The notes beneath the pieces were generated by a model. The model worked only from the letters and a program-made list of their open reading frames with translations. It did not search any database and had not been told where the DNA came from. Below, piece by piece: positions 1 through 9,046 of a stretch of DNA of 64,000 nucleotides; position 1 is the first letter of the stretch; the number at the start of each line of letters is the position of its first letter. Location of the stretch: positions 2,682,501-2,746,500 of the forward strand of contig NZ_CP083546.1 in NCBI RefSeq assembly GCF_025144145.1, written 5' to 3'. The position numbers and the translations under genes are program-made. This DNA comes from Leisingera sp. M658. Lineage in GTDB: Bacteria; Pseudomonadota; Alphaproteobacteria; Rhodobacterales; Rhodobacteraceae.

Positions 1-106
1 CCCGAAACTGGCGGGTTGGTTTGTCGGCCAGGTGATGAAAGCCACTGGCGGCAAAGCCAACCCGGCTGCCGTGAACAAGCTGGTGGCACAGAAACTGGGC
101 GGCTGA
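1..106 (+). CDS. gatB: GatB C-terminus (partial)
   Basis: This is the last 35 codons of a gene entering from the left edge and ending at the TGA at 104-106. The tail, with GWFVGQVMK then [12 protein letters not shown], matches the C-terminal tail domain of the Asp-tRNA(Asn)/Glu-tRNA(Gln) amidotransferase B subunit. GatB binds the mischarged tRNA and phosphorylates the acyl group before GatA-derived ammonia amidates it. A strong terminator follows within 30 nt, so gatB ends its transcript here. Only the tail is visible, so the assignment rests on this motif. Confidence 0.85.
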   Translation, partial: PKLAGWFVGQVMKATGGKANPAAVNKLVAQKLGG

Positions 107-131
107 TCCGTTCCGGACGCAGTTTTTAAAT

Positions 132-159
132 GGGGCGCCGCTGGCGCCCCTTTATTTTT
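132..159 (+). terminator. rho-independent terminator after gatB
   Basis: An 8-bp GC stem (ggggcgcc 132-139, ggcgcccc 143-150) with a 3-nt loop is followed by a T-rich tract at 151-159. It lies 25 nt after the gatB stop. Confidence 0.9.
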
Positions 160-324
160 GCCCCGAAGAGGTCTTAACAGAACCCACTGGGCGGCTTCAC
201 GACCTTCCGCTAGCACATCAAAGATTGCGTGCCGGCAGGCCGCCCCGCGTCATCAAGCCAATTACCTGTCTTGGCCCGCTCCAAATTGCTTGTTACAAGC
301 CCTCAAGCAGGAAGAGTAAAGCAA

Positions 325-822
325 ATGCAAGCCTACGAATACAAAGTTGTCCCCGCCCCGGCCAAGGGCACCAAGGCGAAAGGGGTCAAGACCCCGGAGG
401 CACGCTTTGCCAATTCGATCGAGAATCTGCTGAATGAAATGGCGGCCGGCGGCTGGGAATTCCAGCGCGCCGAACTGCTGCCAAGCGAGGAGCGGTCGGG
501 CCTCACCGGCTCCACCACCAACTGGCGCAATGTGATGGTGTTCCGCCGGGCGCTGGCCGCGGAACAGCCGGCAGAATCACCCGCACCAGGCCGCAAGGAA
601 CCCGCTGCCCCCTCAGTCGAGTTCCGCCATTCCGAGCCGCACACACCACCGCTCACCGCGGCGGCCGGCGATCCGGAAGCGCCGCCGGAGGCAACCCAGG
701 TGCCCGGTCCCGGCGCCGCCAGGATGCAGTCTGATGACGGTGTCGAGGAACTCAGCCCGGTTGCAGGCATGACTGCCGCGCTGAAGAAACGCGCCGAACA
801 GAAAGGCGACGGGGAGAACTGA
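325..822 (+). CDS. DUF4177 domain protein
   Basis: A 165-residue protein. The first 70 residues (MQAYEYKVVPAP, then ENLLNEMAAGGWEFQRAE, then NVMVFRR) match the small DUF4177 fold, whose function is unknown. The remaining 95 residues are low-complexity, rich in Pro, Ala and Glu, and probably disordered. The ATG at 325 is preferred over upstream in-frame codons because a purine-rich site (ggaagag) lies 8-13 nt before it and the domain begins directly there. It stands alone between the gatB terminator and the convergent bolA gene. Confidence 0.8.
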   Translation: MQAYEYKVVPAPAKGTKAKGVKTPEARFANSIENLLNEMAAGGWEFQRAELLPSEERSGLTGSTTNWRNVMVFRRALAAEQPAESPAPGRKEPAAPSVEFRHSEPHTPPLTAAAGDPEAPPEATQVPGPGAARMQSDDGVEELSPVAGMTAALKKRAEQKGDGEN

Positions 823-841
823 TCCTCCCGCGCCCTGGTGC

Positions 842-1096
842 CTAGACCCCGATATCCAGCGCCAGCGCGTGAATGCGCGGCACGATACCTCCCAGCGCCT
901 TATGCACCGCGCGGTGCTGCGCCACCCGGTTCATCCCCTCAAACGCGCCGGCGCGGATCATCACCGCAAAATGGCTCTCGCCCGAGCCATCGTCGCCGGC
1001 ATGGCCTGCATGTTTATGGCTTTCGTTCACCACCTCCAGCGCGCTGGGGGCAAAGGCCGCCTGCAGCGCTGCTTCCATCTCTTTCTTCACGTTCAT
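842..1096 (-). CDS. bolA: BolA family protein
   Basis: An 84-residue protein of typical BolA length. It carries the family core VVNESHKHAGH near residues 22-32, SHFAVMI near 41, and the C-terminal HRAVHKALGG...IHALAL helix-strand. BolA proteins pair with monothiol glutaredoxins through a bridging Fe-S cluster and act in iron homeostasis and stress morphology. Its neighbour is a divergently transcribed J-domain gene starting 109 nt away, an arrangement I recall as common in Rhodobacterales. The sequence does not settle whether it is the BolA1 or IbaG/BolA2 type. Confidence 0.88.
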   Translation of the reverse strand: MNVKKEMEAALQAAFAPSALEVVNESHKHAGHAGDDGSGESHFAVMIRAGAFEGMNRVAQHRAVHKALGGIVPRIHALALDIGV

Positions 1097-1204
1097 TTTC
1101 CGCTCATCCCCATAATTTTTTCGGCGCGCCCCCTTCTATCTGGCGCACCTTAGACTAAACTGCTGCCTCCGAGTCGAACAGATGCGTCTAGAAGGTGCGC
1201 CCCC

Positions 1205-1828
1205 ATGAGCAAGTCCGATCCCTTTGGCTTTGATATGTCCATCCGCTCAGCCAAAAAGAAGAATCCGCGCGGACGCCGGGCCGCCACCGGCGCGTCCGAA
1301 ACCTCCGTCCGCCAGTGCGACAAGGACGGTTGCGAAGAAGCCGGCAAGTTCCGCGCGCCCAAAGCGCCGGATGTGCTGGATGATTTCTACTGGTTCTGCC
1401 AGGAGCACGTGCGCGAATACAACAATGGCTGGAACTTCTTTGAAGGCACCACCGAGGCCGAGCTGAACGCGCAGCAGTCCAAGGACAAGGTCTGGGAGCG
1501 CGAGACCAAGCCGATAGGCGACCCCGAGGCCCGCGCCTGGGCCCGTCTCGGCATCGAGGACCCGCATCAGGTGCTTGGTGTCAACGCAACGCAGAACCCC
1601 GGCCGGGCTGCCAAGGCGGGCCGCCGCCTGCCGCCCACCGAGCGCCGCGCGATCGAGATCCTGGAAGCCAAGGACGACTGGACCAAGGCCGATATCCGCA
1701 AGTCCTATAAGAAGCTGATCAAGGTGCTGCACCCCGACATCAACGGCGGCGACCGCAGCCAGGAAGAGCAGCTGCAAGAAGTCATGTGGGCCTGGGACCA
1801 GATCAAGGACAGCAAAAGCTTTAAATAG
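1205..1828 (+). CDS. J-domain (DnaJ-like) protein
   Basis: A 207-residue protein with a short C-terminal J domain (about residues 150-205). The HPD tripeptide that stimulates the Hsp70 ATPase is present (KVLHPDINGGD, His near residue 176). The first 140 residues hold a Cys-containing segment (CDKDGCEEAGKFRAP, then YWFCQEHVREYN) that could bind metal. It lacks the Gly/Phe and zinc-finger regions of true DnaJ, so it is a dedicated co-chaperone rather than the general one. The start has ggtgcgcccccATG, with a weak Shine-Dalgarno. A terminator follows 22 nt after the stop. Confidence 0.85.
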   Translation: MSKSDPFGFDMSIRSAKKKNPRGRRAATGASETSVRQCDKDGCEEAGKFRAPKAPDVLDDFYWFCQEHVREYNNGWNFFEGTTEAELNAQQSKDKVWERETKPIGDPEARAWARLGIEDPHQVLGVNATQNPGRAAKAGRRLPPTERRAIEILEAKDDWTKADIRKSYKKLIKVLHPDINGGDRSQEEQLQEVMWAWDQIKDSKSFK

Positions 1829-1850
1829 GCAGCCGGAAAACGGATGCGCA

Positions 1851-1878
1851 AAGAGCGGCCTGGGGCCGCTCTTTTTTT
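1851..1878 (+). terminator. rho-independent terminator after J-domain gene
   Basis: A 10-bp stem (1851-1860 with 1864-1873), a 3-nt loop, and a T run through 1878. Confidence 0.92.
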
Positions 1879-2087
1879 GCCGAAGGCGGCCCCAAGCCGC
1901 GGCATGGCAGGCGCCAAGGGTCAGGCAGCTATCCTTTGGGTCAGGCGGCCGCGCTTTTGCGGCCGCCGCAGCGGGGTTTCTATCCTTCTGCAGGCAGGCG
2001 GAGCGGGCATTTCCTGCGTAAATTGATTTCACCAAATCCGCTTATGCCAGCAGCCTCAGCGGCACCCGCCCCAACAGGAGACAGCCA

Positions 2088-2456
2088 ATGCACCGCCTCA
2101 CACTCACCGCCCGGTTGACCGAAGGTTCCAGCCATCAGCAGATCGCCGAATTCATCAGCCGGAACCGCCCGGCCTTCCGCGATGCCGGCGCCACCGGCAT
2201 GATGATCCGCAGCGGTGAACAGGTGCATTTCATCCTGGAAGGACCACAAGCCGCCTTGCAGAACACCGTCGGCCAAGCCAAATCCAGCCCGCTGTTCGCA
2301 TCTGCCGGCGTCACCAGCACGATGCCAGCCAGCTGCCGCGCTTTCGACAAAATCTGCCTGGCCTATGCGAGGCCAGAAAACCTCGGCGACGGGATGCGGC
2401 GCGAAATCACCCTGCTGACCGGGCTGGAGTTCACCCCGCAGGCCCTGGCCGCCTGA
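2088..2456 (+). CDS. BLUF-like protein lacking photoreceptor residues
   Basis: A 122-residue protein. The segment ATGMMIRSGEQVHFILEG followed by PQAAL (about residues 37-60) matches the BLUF core, which is usually GITGLLLYxxGxFLQxLEGP. The residues that make BLUF proteins blue-light sensors are missing: the N-terminal Tyr position reads Leu (HRLTLTAR) and the flavin-contacting Gln position reads Phe. The fold is therefore probably kept without FAD photochemistry. ATG 2088 is preceded by caacaggag, a good ribosome site. The protein stands alone with no partner gene. I am sure of the ORF and moderately sure of the family. Confidence 0.6.
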   Translation: MHRLTLTARLTEGSSHQQIAEFISRNRPAFRDAGATGMMIRSGEQVHFILEGPQAALQNTVGQAKSSPLFASAGVTSTMPASCRAFDKICLAYARPENLGDGMRREITLLTGLEFTPQALAA

Positions 2457-2845
2457 CGCCCTGCACCGGCCGGCCCGCGGCCCCTGTCACGGGAAACCGC
2501 CTCAGGCCAGGCTGCTATGGGCGGTCTTTCGCCGAAACGTTAAGATAGACTCTTTATTTCTTTGACGTGTGCTGCCACGACCGGCTACCCAAAGATGTGC
2601 CGGCCGCAGCCTACCCCCCAAAGCTCAGCAAGAGCCGGCAAAACGCGCCCCCCGCTGCCCGGCTGGGGGCGCTGTGCGTCAGATGGGGCACTGCCCGCCC
2701 GCCCTTTGCCCCAGTCCAGATCCGGAACAATCGCAGTCTCAGCTGGTTTCTGGCGTTACTTTCCCTTGCCCTTGCCCGCCAGATCAGGCACCAATCCCGC
2801 GAATTGACCCCTGACAGCAGGGATGAGGGATAAGGATCGACTGCG
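2457..2845. other. intergenic region upstream of cobS
   Basis: 389 bases of GC-rich sequence with no convincing gene. Short frames here have no ribosome sites and no recognisable products. I looked for a cobalamin riboswitch because of cobS downstream and saw no B12-box-like element. Confidence 0.5.
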
Positions 2846-3832
2846 ATGACCGACGGCTTTGTGGATATGGATGCGAAACCGACCGAAACAGTTTCGGTGC
2901 GCGATGTGTTCGGGATCGACACCGACATGACCGTCAAGGGCTTTGCCGAGACCTCGGACCGGGTGCCGGCAGTGGACCCCACCTACAAGTTTGATCCGGA
3001 AACCACGCTGGCGATCCTGGCAGGTTTCAGCCACAACCGCCGCGTGATGATCCAGGGCTACCACGGCACCGGTAAATCGACCCACATCGAACAGGTCGCG
3101 GCGCGCCTGAACTGGCCCTCTGTTCGGGTGAACCTCGACAGCCACATCTCCCGGATCGACCTCATTGGCAAGGACGCGATCAAGCTGCGCGACGGCAAAC
3201 AGGTGACCGAATTCCACGAAGGCATCCTGCCCTGGGCGCTGCGCAACCCGGTTGCGATTGTGTTCGACGAATATGACGCGGGCCGCGCCGACGTGATGTT
3301 TGTGATCCAGCGGGTGCTGGAGCATGACGGCAAGCTGACCCTTTTGGACCAGAACGAGATCATCACTCCGAACCCGTTCTTCCGCCTGTTTGCCACCGCC
3401 AACACCGTTGGCCTGGGCGACACCACCGGGCTTTATCACGGCACCCAGCAGATCAACCAGGCCCAGATGGACCGCTGGTCGCTGGTCTCGACCCTGAACT
3501 ACCTGAGCCATGATGCCGAAGCTGCAATCATCCTGTCCAAGGCGCCGCATTACAACACCGCCGAAGGCCGCAAGACCATCAGCCAGATGGTCACCGTTGC
3601 CGACCTCACCCGCACCGCCTTCATGAACGGCGATCTGTCGACCGTGATGTCGCCGCGGACCGTGATCAACTGGGCCCAGAACGTCGAGATCTTCCGCAAC
3701 GTAGGCTATGCCTTCCGGCTGTCGTTCCTGAACAAATGCGACGAGCTGGAGCGCCAGACCGTGGCCGAGTTCTACCAGCGCTGCTTTGACGAAGAGCTGC
3801 CGGAAAGCGCCGCGAGCGTGAGCCTGGGGTGA
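2846..3832 (+). CDS. cobS: cobaltochelatase subunit CobS
   Basis: A 328-residue AAA+ ATPase of the aerobic cobaltochelatase, which drives Co2+ insertion into hydrogenobyrinic acid a,c-diamide together with CobT and the large subunit CobN. The Walker A motif GYHGTGKST is at residues 71-79, Walker B IVFDEYD at about 138-144, and the sensor region [19 protein letters not shown] is present. Length and N-terminus match the family. cobT follows after 180 nt on the same strand, while cobN is outside the window. No riboswitch is evident upstream. The assignment is firm because CobS and CobT occur together. Confidence 0.96.
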   Translation: MTDGFVDMDAKPTETVSVRDVFGIDTDMTVKGFAETSDRVPAVDPTYKFDPETTLAILAGFSHNRRVMIQGYHGTGKSTHIEQVAARLNWPSVRVNLDSHISRIDLIGKDAIKLRDGKQVTEFHEGILPWALRNPVAIVFDEYDAGRADVMFVIQRVLEHDGKLTLLDQNEIITPNPFFRLFATANTVGLGDTTGLYHGTQQINQAQMDRWSLVSTLNYLSHDAEAAIILSKAPHYNTAEGRKTISQMVTVADLTRTAFMNGDLSTVMSPRTVINWAQNVEIFRNVGYAFRLSFLNKCDELERQTVAEFYQRCFDEELPESAASVSLG

Positions 3833-4012
3833 CGCCATTTTTCGTCACAGCAGCCATTTGGGTCGCGCTTGACGCAATCTGGTTGTTTGACAAAACTGGT
3901 TGGAAGAAGACTGCTCCGTCAGCTATGACGGGCAGTCACCACAGTCATTTGATACGGCTGCGTTGGGAATGCGCCCTTTTGTTCCTGACGGTGTCGATCT
4001 GGAGTGCGTTCA

Positions 4013-5893
4013 ATGGCTAAGAAGCCCAACGACAACCCCGCCGATCCGTTCAAGAAGGCCCTGGCCGAAGCAACCAAGGTTATGGCCAACGACCCGGAAC
4101 TGTCGGTCAGCTACACGGTGGACCCTTCGGGGCTGTCGGGCGATTCCATGCGGCTGCCGCAGGTCTCGCGCCGGATGAGCCGCGAGGAAGTGCTGCTGGC
4201 CCGCGGCACTGCCGATGCGCTGGCGCTGCGGCACAAATTCCACGACGATGCCACCCACGCCAAATATACCCCGCAGGGCGAAATGGCCCGCGATCTCTAT
4301 GAGGCGATGGAAACCGCCCGCTGCGAGGCGATGGGCGCACGCCACATGCCCGGCACCGCCTCCAACATCGACGTGAAGATCCGCAATGAGTCGATCCGCC
4401 GCGGCTATGACCAGATGAAATCCTCCTCCGAGGCGCCGCTGGCCGCCTCGGCCGGCTATCTGATCCGCCATCTGGCCACTGGCCGCCCGCTGCCCGAAGG
4501 CGCCTCCAACATCATGGAGCTGTGGCGCGGCTTCATCGAATCCCAGGCCGGCGGCACGCTGGAAAACCTGGACGAGACGATTGCCGACCAGGCAGCATTC
4601 GCCAAACTGGCGCGGCAGGTGATTTCCGACCTCGGCTATGGCGACCAGCTTGGCGATGACCCGGATGAGCTGGACGACGACGCCAACGACGAGGCCGAGG
4701 ATAACGCCGAAGAGCAGGACGATCCGGACAGCAGCGGCCAGGACGATAGCGAGGACGAGCAGGCCGACGCCAGCCCCGAGCAATCCCAGGAACAGCAGCA
4801 GGACGAGAGCCAGGCCCAGGTCTCAATGGACGAGATGGCGGATGATGAATTCGCCGAGGACACCGAAATGCCCGACGGCGAAGCGCCGCTGGAGCCGCCC
4901 GCCCCGCCGCCTGCGTCTGAGGCCGATCCGGACTACAAGGTGTTTCAGGACGCCAATGATGAGGAAATTGCCGCCGAAGATCTGGCGGAGCCTGCCGAAC
5001 TGGAGCGCCTGCGCGCCTATCTCGACCAGCAGCTGGAGCCGCTGAAGGGCGCGGTGTCCCGCCTTGCCAACAAGCTGCAGCGCCGTCTGCAGGCCCAGCA
5101 GAACCGGTCATGGGAGTTTGACCTGGAAGAGGGCACACTGGATGCCGGCCGCCTGGCCCGTGTTGTCGCCAACCCGACCACGCCGCTCAGCTTCAAGCGC
5201 GAAAAAGATACTGAGTTCCGCGATACAGTGGTGACGCTGCTGCTGGACAACTCCGGCTCGATGCGCGGGCGTCCGATTTCAATCGCGGCAATCTGCGCCG
5301 ATGTGCTGGCGCGCACGCTTGAACGCTGCAACGTTAAGGTCGAAGTCCTTGGCTTCACTACCCGCGCCTGGAAAGGCGGGCTGGCGCGCGAGGGCTGGCT
5401 GAACGAGGGCCGCCCGCAGCAGCCCGGGCGCCTTAACGATCTGCGCCACATCATCTACAAGGGCGCGGATGCGCCGATGCGCCGGACCCGCACCAATCTG
5501 GGGCTGATGATGAAAGAGGGCCTGCTGAAGGAAAACATCGACGGCGAGGCGCTGGAATGGGCGCACCGGCGGATGACGGCCCGGCAGGAAGCCCGCAAGA
5601 TCCTGATGGTGATCTCCGACGGCGCGCCGGTGGATGATTCGACGCTGTCGGTGAACCCGGCGAACTATCTGGAAAAACACCTGCGCGACGTGATCGCCAT
5701 GGTGGAGAAACGCAAACAGGTGGAGCTGCTGGCGATCGGCATCGGCCATGATGTGACCCGCTATTACGAACGCGCAGTCACGATCACCGATGTGGAACAG
5801 CTGGCCGGCGCGATGACCGAGCAGCTGGCCGCCCTGTTCGACAGCGACCCGCGCGCCCGCGCCCGGGTGATGGGCATCAAACGCGCCGGCTGA
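4013..5893 (+). CDS. cobT: cobaltochelatase subunit CobT
   Basis: A 626-residue CobT, the partner that forms the two-tiered AAA+/VWA motor with CobS. The N-terminal region ([17 protein letters not shown]) is typical. A long acidic linker of Asp, Glu and Gln spans about residues 215-300. The C-terminal von Willebrand A domain carries the MIDAS motif DNSGS at residues 412-416. The ATG at 4013 is chosen over the GTG at 4004 because GGAG at 4001-4004 sits 8 nt upstream and the family starts there. Confidence 0.96.
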   Translation: MAKKPNDNPADPFKKALAEATKVMANDPELSVSYTVDPSGLSGDSMRLPQVSRRMSREEVLLARGTADALALRHKFHDDATHAKYTPQGEMARDLYEAMETARCEAMGARHMPGTASNIDVKIRNESIRRGYDQMKSSSEAPLAASAGYLIRHLATGRPLPEGASNIMELWRGFIESQAGGTLENLDETIADQAAFAKLARQVISDLGYGDQLGDDPDELDDDANDEAEDNAEEQDDPDSSGQDDSEDEQADASPEQSQEQQQDESQAQVSMDEMADDEFAEDTEMPDGEAPLEPPAPPPASEADPDYKVFQDANDEEIAAEDLAEPAELERLRAYLDQQLEPLKGAVSRLANKLQRRLQAQQNRSWEFDLEEGTLDAGRLARVVANPTTPLSFKREKDTEFRDTVVTLLLDNSGSMRGRPISIAAICADVLARTLERCNVKVEVLGFTTRAWKGGLAREGWLNEGRPQQPGRLNDLRHIIYKGADAPMRRTRTNLGLMMKEGLLKENIDGEALEWAHRRMTARQEARKILMVISDGAPVDDSTLSVNPANYLEKHLRDVIAMVEKRKQVELLAIGIGHDVTRYYERAVTITDVEQLAGAMTEQLAALFDSDPRARARVMGIKRAG

Positions 5894-5959
5894 CCTGCAC
5901 CGCAACGGCAGGGGCGCCCTCCCGCCCCTTTGGCCTGCATCAAGATGCCGTCAAAAGTT

Positions 5960-6003
5960 TTGGGCCAAGCACCGGATGCCCAGGCATCCGGTGCTTGGCC
6001 CAA
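5960..6003. repeat. perfect 21-bp inverted repeat
   Basis: Arms 5960-5980 and 5983-6003 are exact reverse complements separated by only two bases. A second, smaller hairpin (gggcatt 6013-6019, aatgccc 6024-6030) follows. No T tract follows, so this is not a classic terminator. It lies in the 322-base gap between cobT and the aminopeptidase gene, which otherwise holds nothing recognisable. Confidence 0.9.
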
Positions 6004-6215
6004 CGGGGTGAAGGGCATTCCAAAATGCCCTGAGACCGGGCGGGAGCCCTCCGCTTGCCCTGTGCCGCAAGGTCTGCAGCAAACCCATGCTGTCAGGCTT
6101 GCCAGCAGCAAGGCGATTTGGGACAAGAAGGGGCGCGCCGCTGCTGCGCCTTTTCATTTGCGCTGCCAGGGCCATCCGCCCCAATCCGCCCCGCCTTTCA
6201 GCAGGAGAGATACCC

Positions 6216-8006
6216 ATGTTCCAGACATTCGATGTGACCGCCCGCCCGGAACAGGGTCCGCCCCGGCTGGCGGCCCTGCGCAAGGAGCTGGCAGCCGAAG
6301 ATCTGGATGGTTTCCTGGTGCCCCGTGCCGACGCCCATCAGGGCGAATATGTTGCGCCCCGCGATGACCGGCTTGCCTGGCTCACCGGTTTTACCGGCTC
6401 GGCTGGTTTCTGTGCAGCCCTCACAAACATTGCCGGTGTCTTCATTGACGGCCGTTACCGCACCCAGGTGAAGCGCCAGGTCGCCGCGGATTTCACCCCG
6501 GTGCCCTGGCCCGAAGTGCAGCTGGCCGGCTGGCTGAAGGCGCAGCTTCCCGAAGGCGGCAAGATCGGGTTTGACCCCTGGCTGCATGCCGCGGGCCAGA
6601 TCACCGCGCTGACCCAGGACCTGAAGGGCAGCGGCATCACCCTGGCGCAATGCGAAAACCTGGTGGACCGGATCTGGCAGGACCAGCCCGCACCGCCGAT
6701 GCAGCCTGTGGCCGCGCACCCTCTTGATTACGCAGGCGAAAGCGCTGCTGAGAAATGCACCCGTCTCGCCAAGGACCTGCACGGTGCAGGCCAGGCGGCG
6801 GCGGTGATCACCCTGCCCGACAGCATCATGTGGCTGCTGAACATCCGCGGCGCCGATGTGGCCCGCAACCCGGTGGCGCATGGCTTTGCCATCCTGCACA
6901 GCGACGCGCGGGTGGATCTGTTCATGGCCGTGGACAAGCTGGCAGGACTGCAGGATCATTTTGACAGCGCCGTCACCCTGCACCCGCCCGAAGCGTTCCT
7001 CAAAGCCGCAGCGGCGCTCAACGGCTCCGTCGCCGCAGACGCCGGCACCGTGCCGCAGATCGTGGCGGACGCCTTAGGCAGCCGGATGGTGCCCGCAGGC
7101 GATCCCTGCGCCCTGCCCAAAGCGCGCAAAAACGCAGCCGAGATTGCAGGCAGCGCCGCCGCCCATCTGCGCGATGGCGCGGCAATTGTTGAAATGCTGG
7201 CCTGGCTCGACGCGCAGCCCCCTGGCACCATCACCGAAATTGACGCGGTGACGAAACTGGAGGCCCTGCGCCGCGAAGACCAAGCTCTGCGCGACATCAG
7301 TTTCGAGACCATTGCAGGCACCGGAGAGAACGGCGCGGTGATGCACTACCGGGTGACCGAGGAAACCGACACGCGGCTGGAGGACGGGCATCTATTGGTG
7401 CTGGACAGCGGCGGCCAGTATCTCGACGGCACCACCGACATCACCCGCACCATCGCCATCGGCACCCCCGGAGCCGAGGAACGCGACGCCTATACCCGCG
7501 TGTTGCAGGGCATGATCGCCATGTCCCGCCTGCGCTGGCCTAAAGGGCTGGCAGGCCGCGATATCGAATGCATCGGCCGGATGCCGCTGTGGCTGGCAGG
7601 CCAGGATTTCAACCACGGCCTTGGCCATGGCGTCGGCGCCTACCTCAGCGTGCACGAAGGCCCGCAGCGGCTGGCCCGCACCAGCCACGTGCCGCTGGAA
7701 CCCGGCATGATCCTGTCAAACGAGCCGGGGTATTACCGCGAAGGCGCCTTTGGCATCCGGATCGAGAACCTTCTGGTGGTTGAACAGGCCCCGGCCCTTG
7801 ACACCAGCGACGCCGAGCGCGAGATGCTGTGCTGGCGCACGCTCACCTTTGCCCCCATTGACCGGCGGCTGGTGAACACAGCGATGCTGTCAGCCGCCGA
7901 GAAAGACTGGCTCGACAGCTATCACCAAGAGGTTTCGGCAAAGACCGGACCGCTGCTCAACCCCGCCGCAAAGGCGTGGCTTGATGCCGCAACCGCCCCC
8001 TTGTGA
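6216..8006 (+). CDS. pepP: Xaa-Pro aminopeptidase (M24B)
   Basis: A 596-residue metallopeptidase with two creatinase-type N-terminal domains (about residues 1-310) and a C-terminal pita-bread catalytic domain. It cleaves the N-terminal residue ahead of proline. Dinuclear metal ligands are visible: Asp in LDSGG (about 397) and TDITRT (about 408), His in NHGLGHGVG, and Glu in NEPGYY and IRIENLL. The length matches the long eukaryote-like APP1 class rather than E. coli PepP. ATG 6216 has gcaggaga upstream, and the upstream in-frame extension is not conserved-looking sequence. The gene symbol follows family usage. Confidence 0.9.
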   Translation: MFQTFDVTARPEQGPPRLAALRKELAAEDLDGFLVPRADAHQGEYVAPRDDRLAWLTGFTGSAGFCAALTNIAGVFIDGRYRTQVKRQVAADFTPVPWPEVQLAGWLKAQLPEGGKIGFDPWLHAAGQITALTQDLKGSGITLAQCENLVDRIWQDQPAPPMQPVAAHPLDYAGESAAEKCTRLAKDLHGAGQAAAVITLPDSIMWLLNIRGADVARNPVAHGFAILHSDARVDLFMAVDKLAGLQDHFDSAVTLHPPEAFLKAAAALNGSVAADAGTVPQIVADALGSRMVPAGDPCALPKARKNAAEIAGSAAAHLRDGAAIVEMLAWLDAQPPGTITEIDAVTKLEALRREDQALRDISFETIAGTGENGAVMHYRVTEETDTRLEDGHLLVLDSGGQYLDGTTDITRTIAIGTPGAEERDAYTRVLQGMIAMSRLRWPKGLAGRDIECIGRMPLWLAGQDFNHGLGHGVGAYLSVHEGPQRLARTSHVPLEPGMILSNEPGYYREGAFGIRIENLLVVEQAPALDTSDAEREMLCWRTLTFAPIDRRLVNTAMLSAAEKDWLDSYHQEVSAKTGPLLNPAAKAWLDAATAPL

Positions 8007-8080
8007 CACTGAGGTGTTACATAGGCTGCTACATAGACTGAACCAACGACGACACGCACGAAGAGAATGGAAAAACACGC

Positions 8081-8422
8081 ATGACCACTATCCGTATCCG
8101 CAAGGCCGAAGGCACCTGGACCGTCCGCTCCGGCGGCGCTGTACTGGGAGAAAGCTCTAATGCTTTGGAGCTGACAGAGGGCGATATGGATCCGGTCATC
8201 TATTTCCCGCGCGAAGACATCGCCATGGCCTTCCTGGACCGCACCAGCAAGACCGCCCAGTGCCAGCACAAGGGCGAGGCCAGCTATTTTTCGATCGCCA
8301 ACAAGTCGTCTGTCACCGAAAACGCGGCGTGGAGCTATGAAGACCCAGAGGAAGCGGCGGCTGAAATCAAGGGCTGCCTGGCATTCGTGCTGAGCGATTC
8401 TGTCAAGGTTGAACAAGTCTAA
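8081..8422 (+). CDS. DUF427 domain protein
   Basis: A 113-residue single-domain DUF427 protein. Recognisable are the start TIRIRKAEGTWTVRSGG, DPVIYFPREDI in the middle, and the late WSYEDPEEAAAEIKGCLAF strand-helix. DUF427 proteins are small beta-rich proteins of unknown function, often monocistronic. ATG 8081 follows a purine-rich leader (gaagagaatgg). A bidirectional-looking terminator lies about 80 nt downstream. Confidence 0.88.
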   Translation: MTTIRIRKAEGTWTVRSGGAVLGESSNALELTEGDMDPVIYFPREDIAMAFLDRTSKTAQCQHKGEASYFSIANKSSVTENAAWSYEDPEEAAAEIKGCLAFVLSDSVKVEQV

Positions 8423-8494
8423 GCCGGTTATCCGGGTTGCGGGGCCGTTTCACTGAACGCGCCGCACCCGGGCCGCAGGAGCAGAACGCCCCCT

Positions 8495-8531
8495 AAAAAA
8501 TCCCCCACCGGTGCCCTGGCGCCGGTGTTTT
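8495..8531. terminator. probable bidirectional terminator
   Basis: The stem runs caccggtgcc 8506-8515 with ggcgccggtg 8518-8527, likely opening to a larger loop. It is flanked by an A run (8495-8500) and a T run (8528-8531), so it could serve DUF427 on the plus strand and the small gene on the minus strand. Confidence 0.7.
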
Positions 8532-8646
8532 ACGTTTGCGGGGAACCCGTTCCCGCGGCCAGATGCCCGTTGCAGCAACAGCCGGCCCGGTTTCGCAACA
8601 GGAGCCGGAGCCGCTGGGGCAGCTATTGTGCTGCAAACACCGAGGT

Positions 8647-8838
8647 TCAGGCCAAAACGGCGCGGCTGAGGTTCAGCCTGGCTTCCTCCAGCGCCTCACC
8701 TGCGCCAAGAATGTCCGTTTCGCGGGCGCATTGGATCGCATAGTTGATCACTGCTTCCAGCGCTGCCCGTTCGTTTGCCCGTTCGTCTGCCTTGTTGTTC
8801 GCACCAGCCTCTTGCGAGCCGATTTCGAAATTGCGCAT
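8647..8838 (-). CDS. small hypothetical protein (63 aa)
   Basis: A 63-residue, helix-prone, charged protein (MRNFEIGSQEAG...ALEAVINYAIQCARETD). I do not recognise the family. The case for a real gene is an aggg element about 6 nt before the ATG on the minus strand and host-like GC-rich codons. It has no signal peptide or membrane segment, with one Cys near residue 37. It lies alone between DUF427 and the CLC gene. Confidence 0.5.
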   Translation of the reverse strand: MRNFEIGSQEAGANNKADERANERAALEAVINYAIQCARETDILGAGEALEEARLNLSRAVLA

Positions 8839-9046
8839 GATTCCCTACCGTTTGAGTAAGCTAAGCAATAATCCGCTTACAGTGTTGGTTCAGGCGCCAT
8901 TGCAGGGCAATGGGGTTTTTAACTTTACCTTTACGTGTCACCGATATCGCACAGATTTGGGGACGGAATCTGTGTTTTTCCCCGTAACAGACGAGGGATG
9001 CACCGGTCGGGATGCGGTGATCAGAGACACAACAGCCCGGTCCCGC

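Noticed and set aside
2457-2845. Possible cobalamin riboswitch before cobS
   Set aside because: No B12-box or conserved core was found, and the sequence is only generally GC-rich.
3829-4020. 63-codon frame between cobS and cobT with a hydrophobic stretch
   Set aside because: It starts at a GTG inside the cobS stop, has no ribosome site of its own and runs into the cobT start; too weak to call.
8423-8646. Possible further gene between DUF427 and the small minus-strand gene
   Set aside because: Only short frames without ribosome sites; the hairpin there is explained as a terminator.
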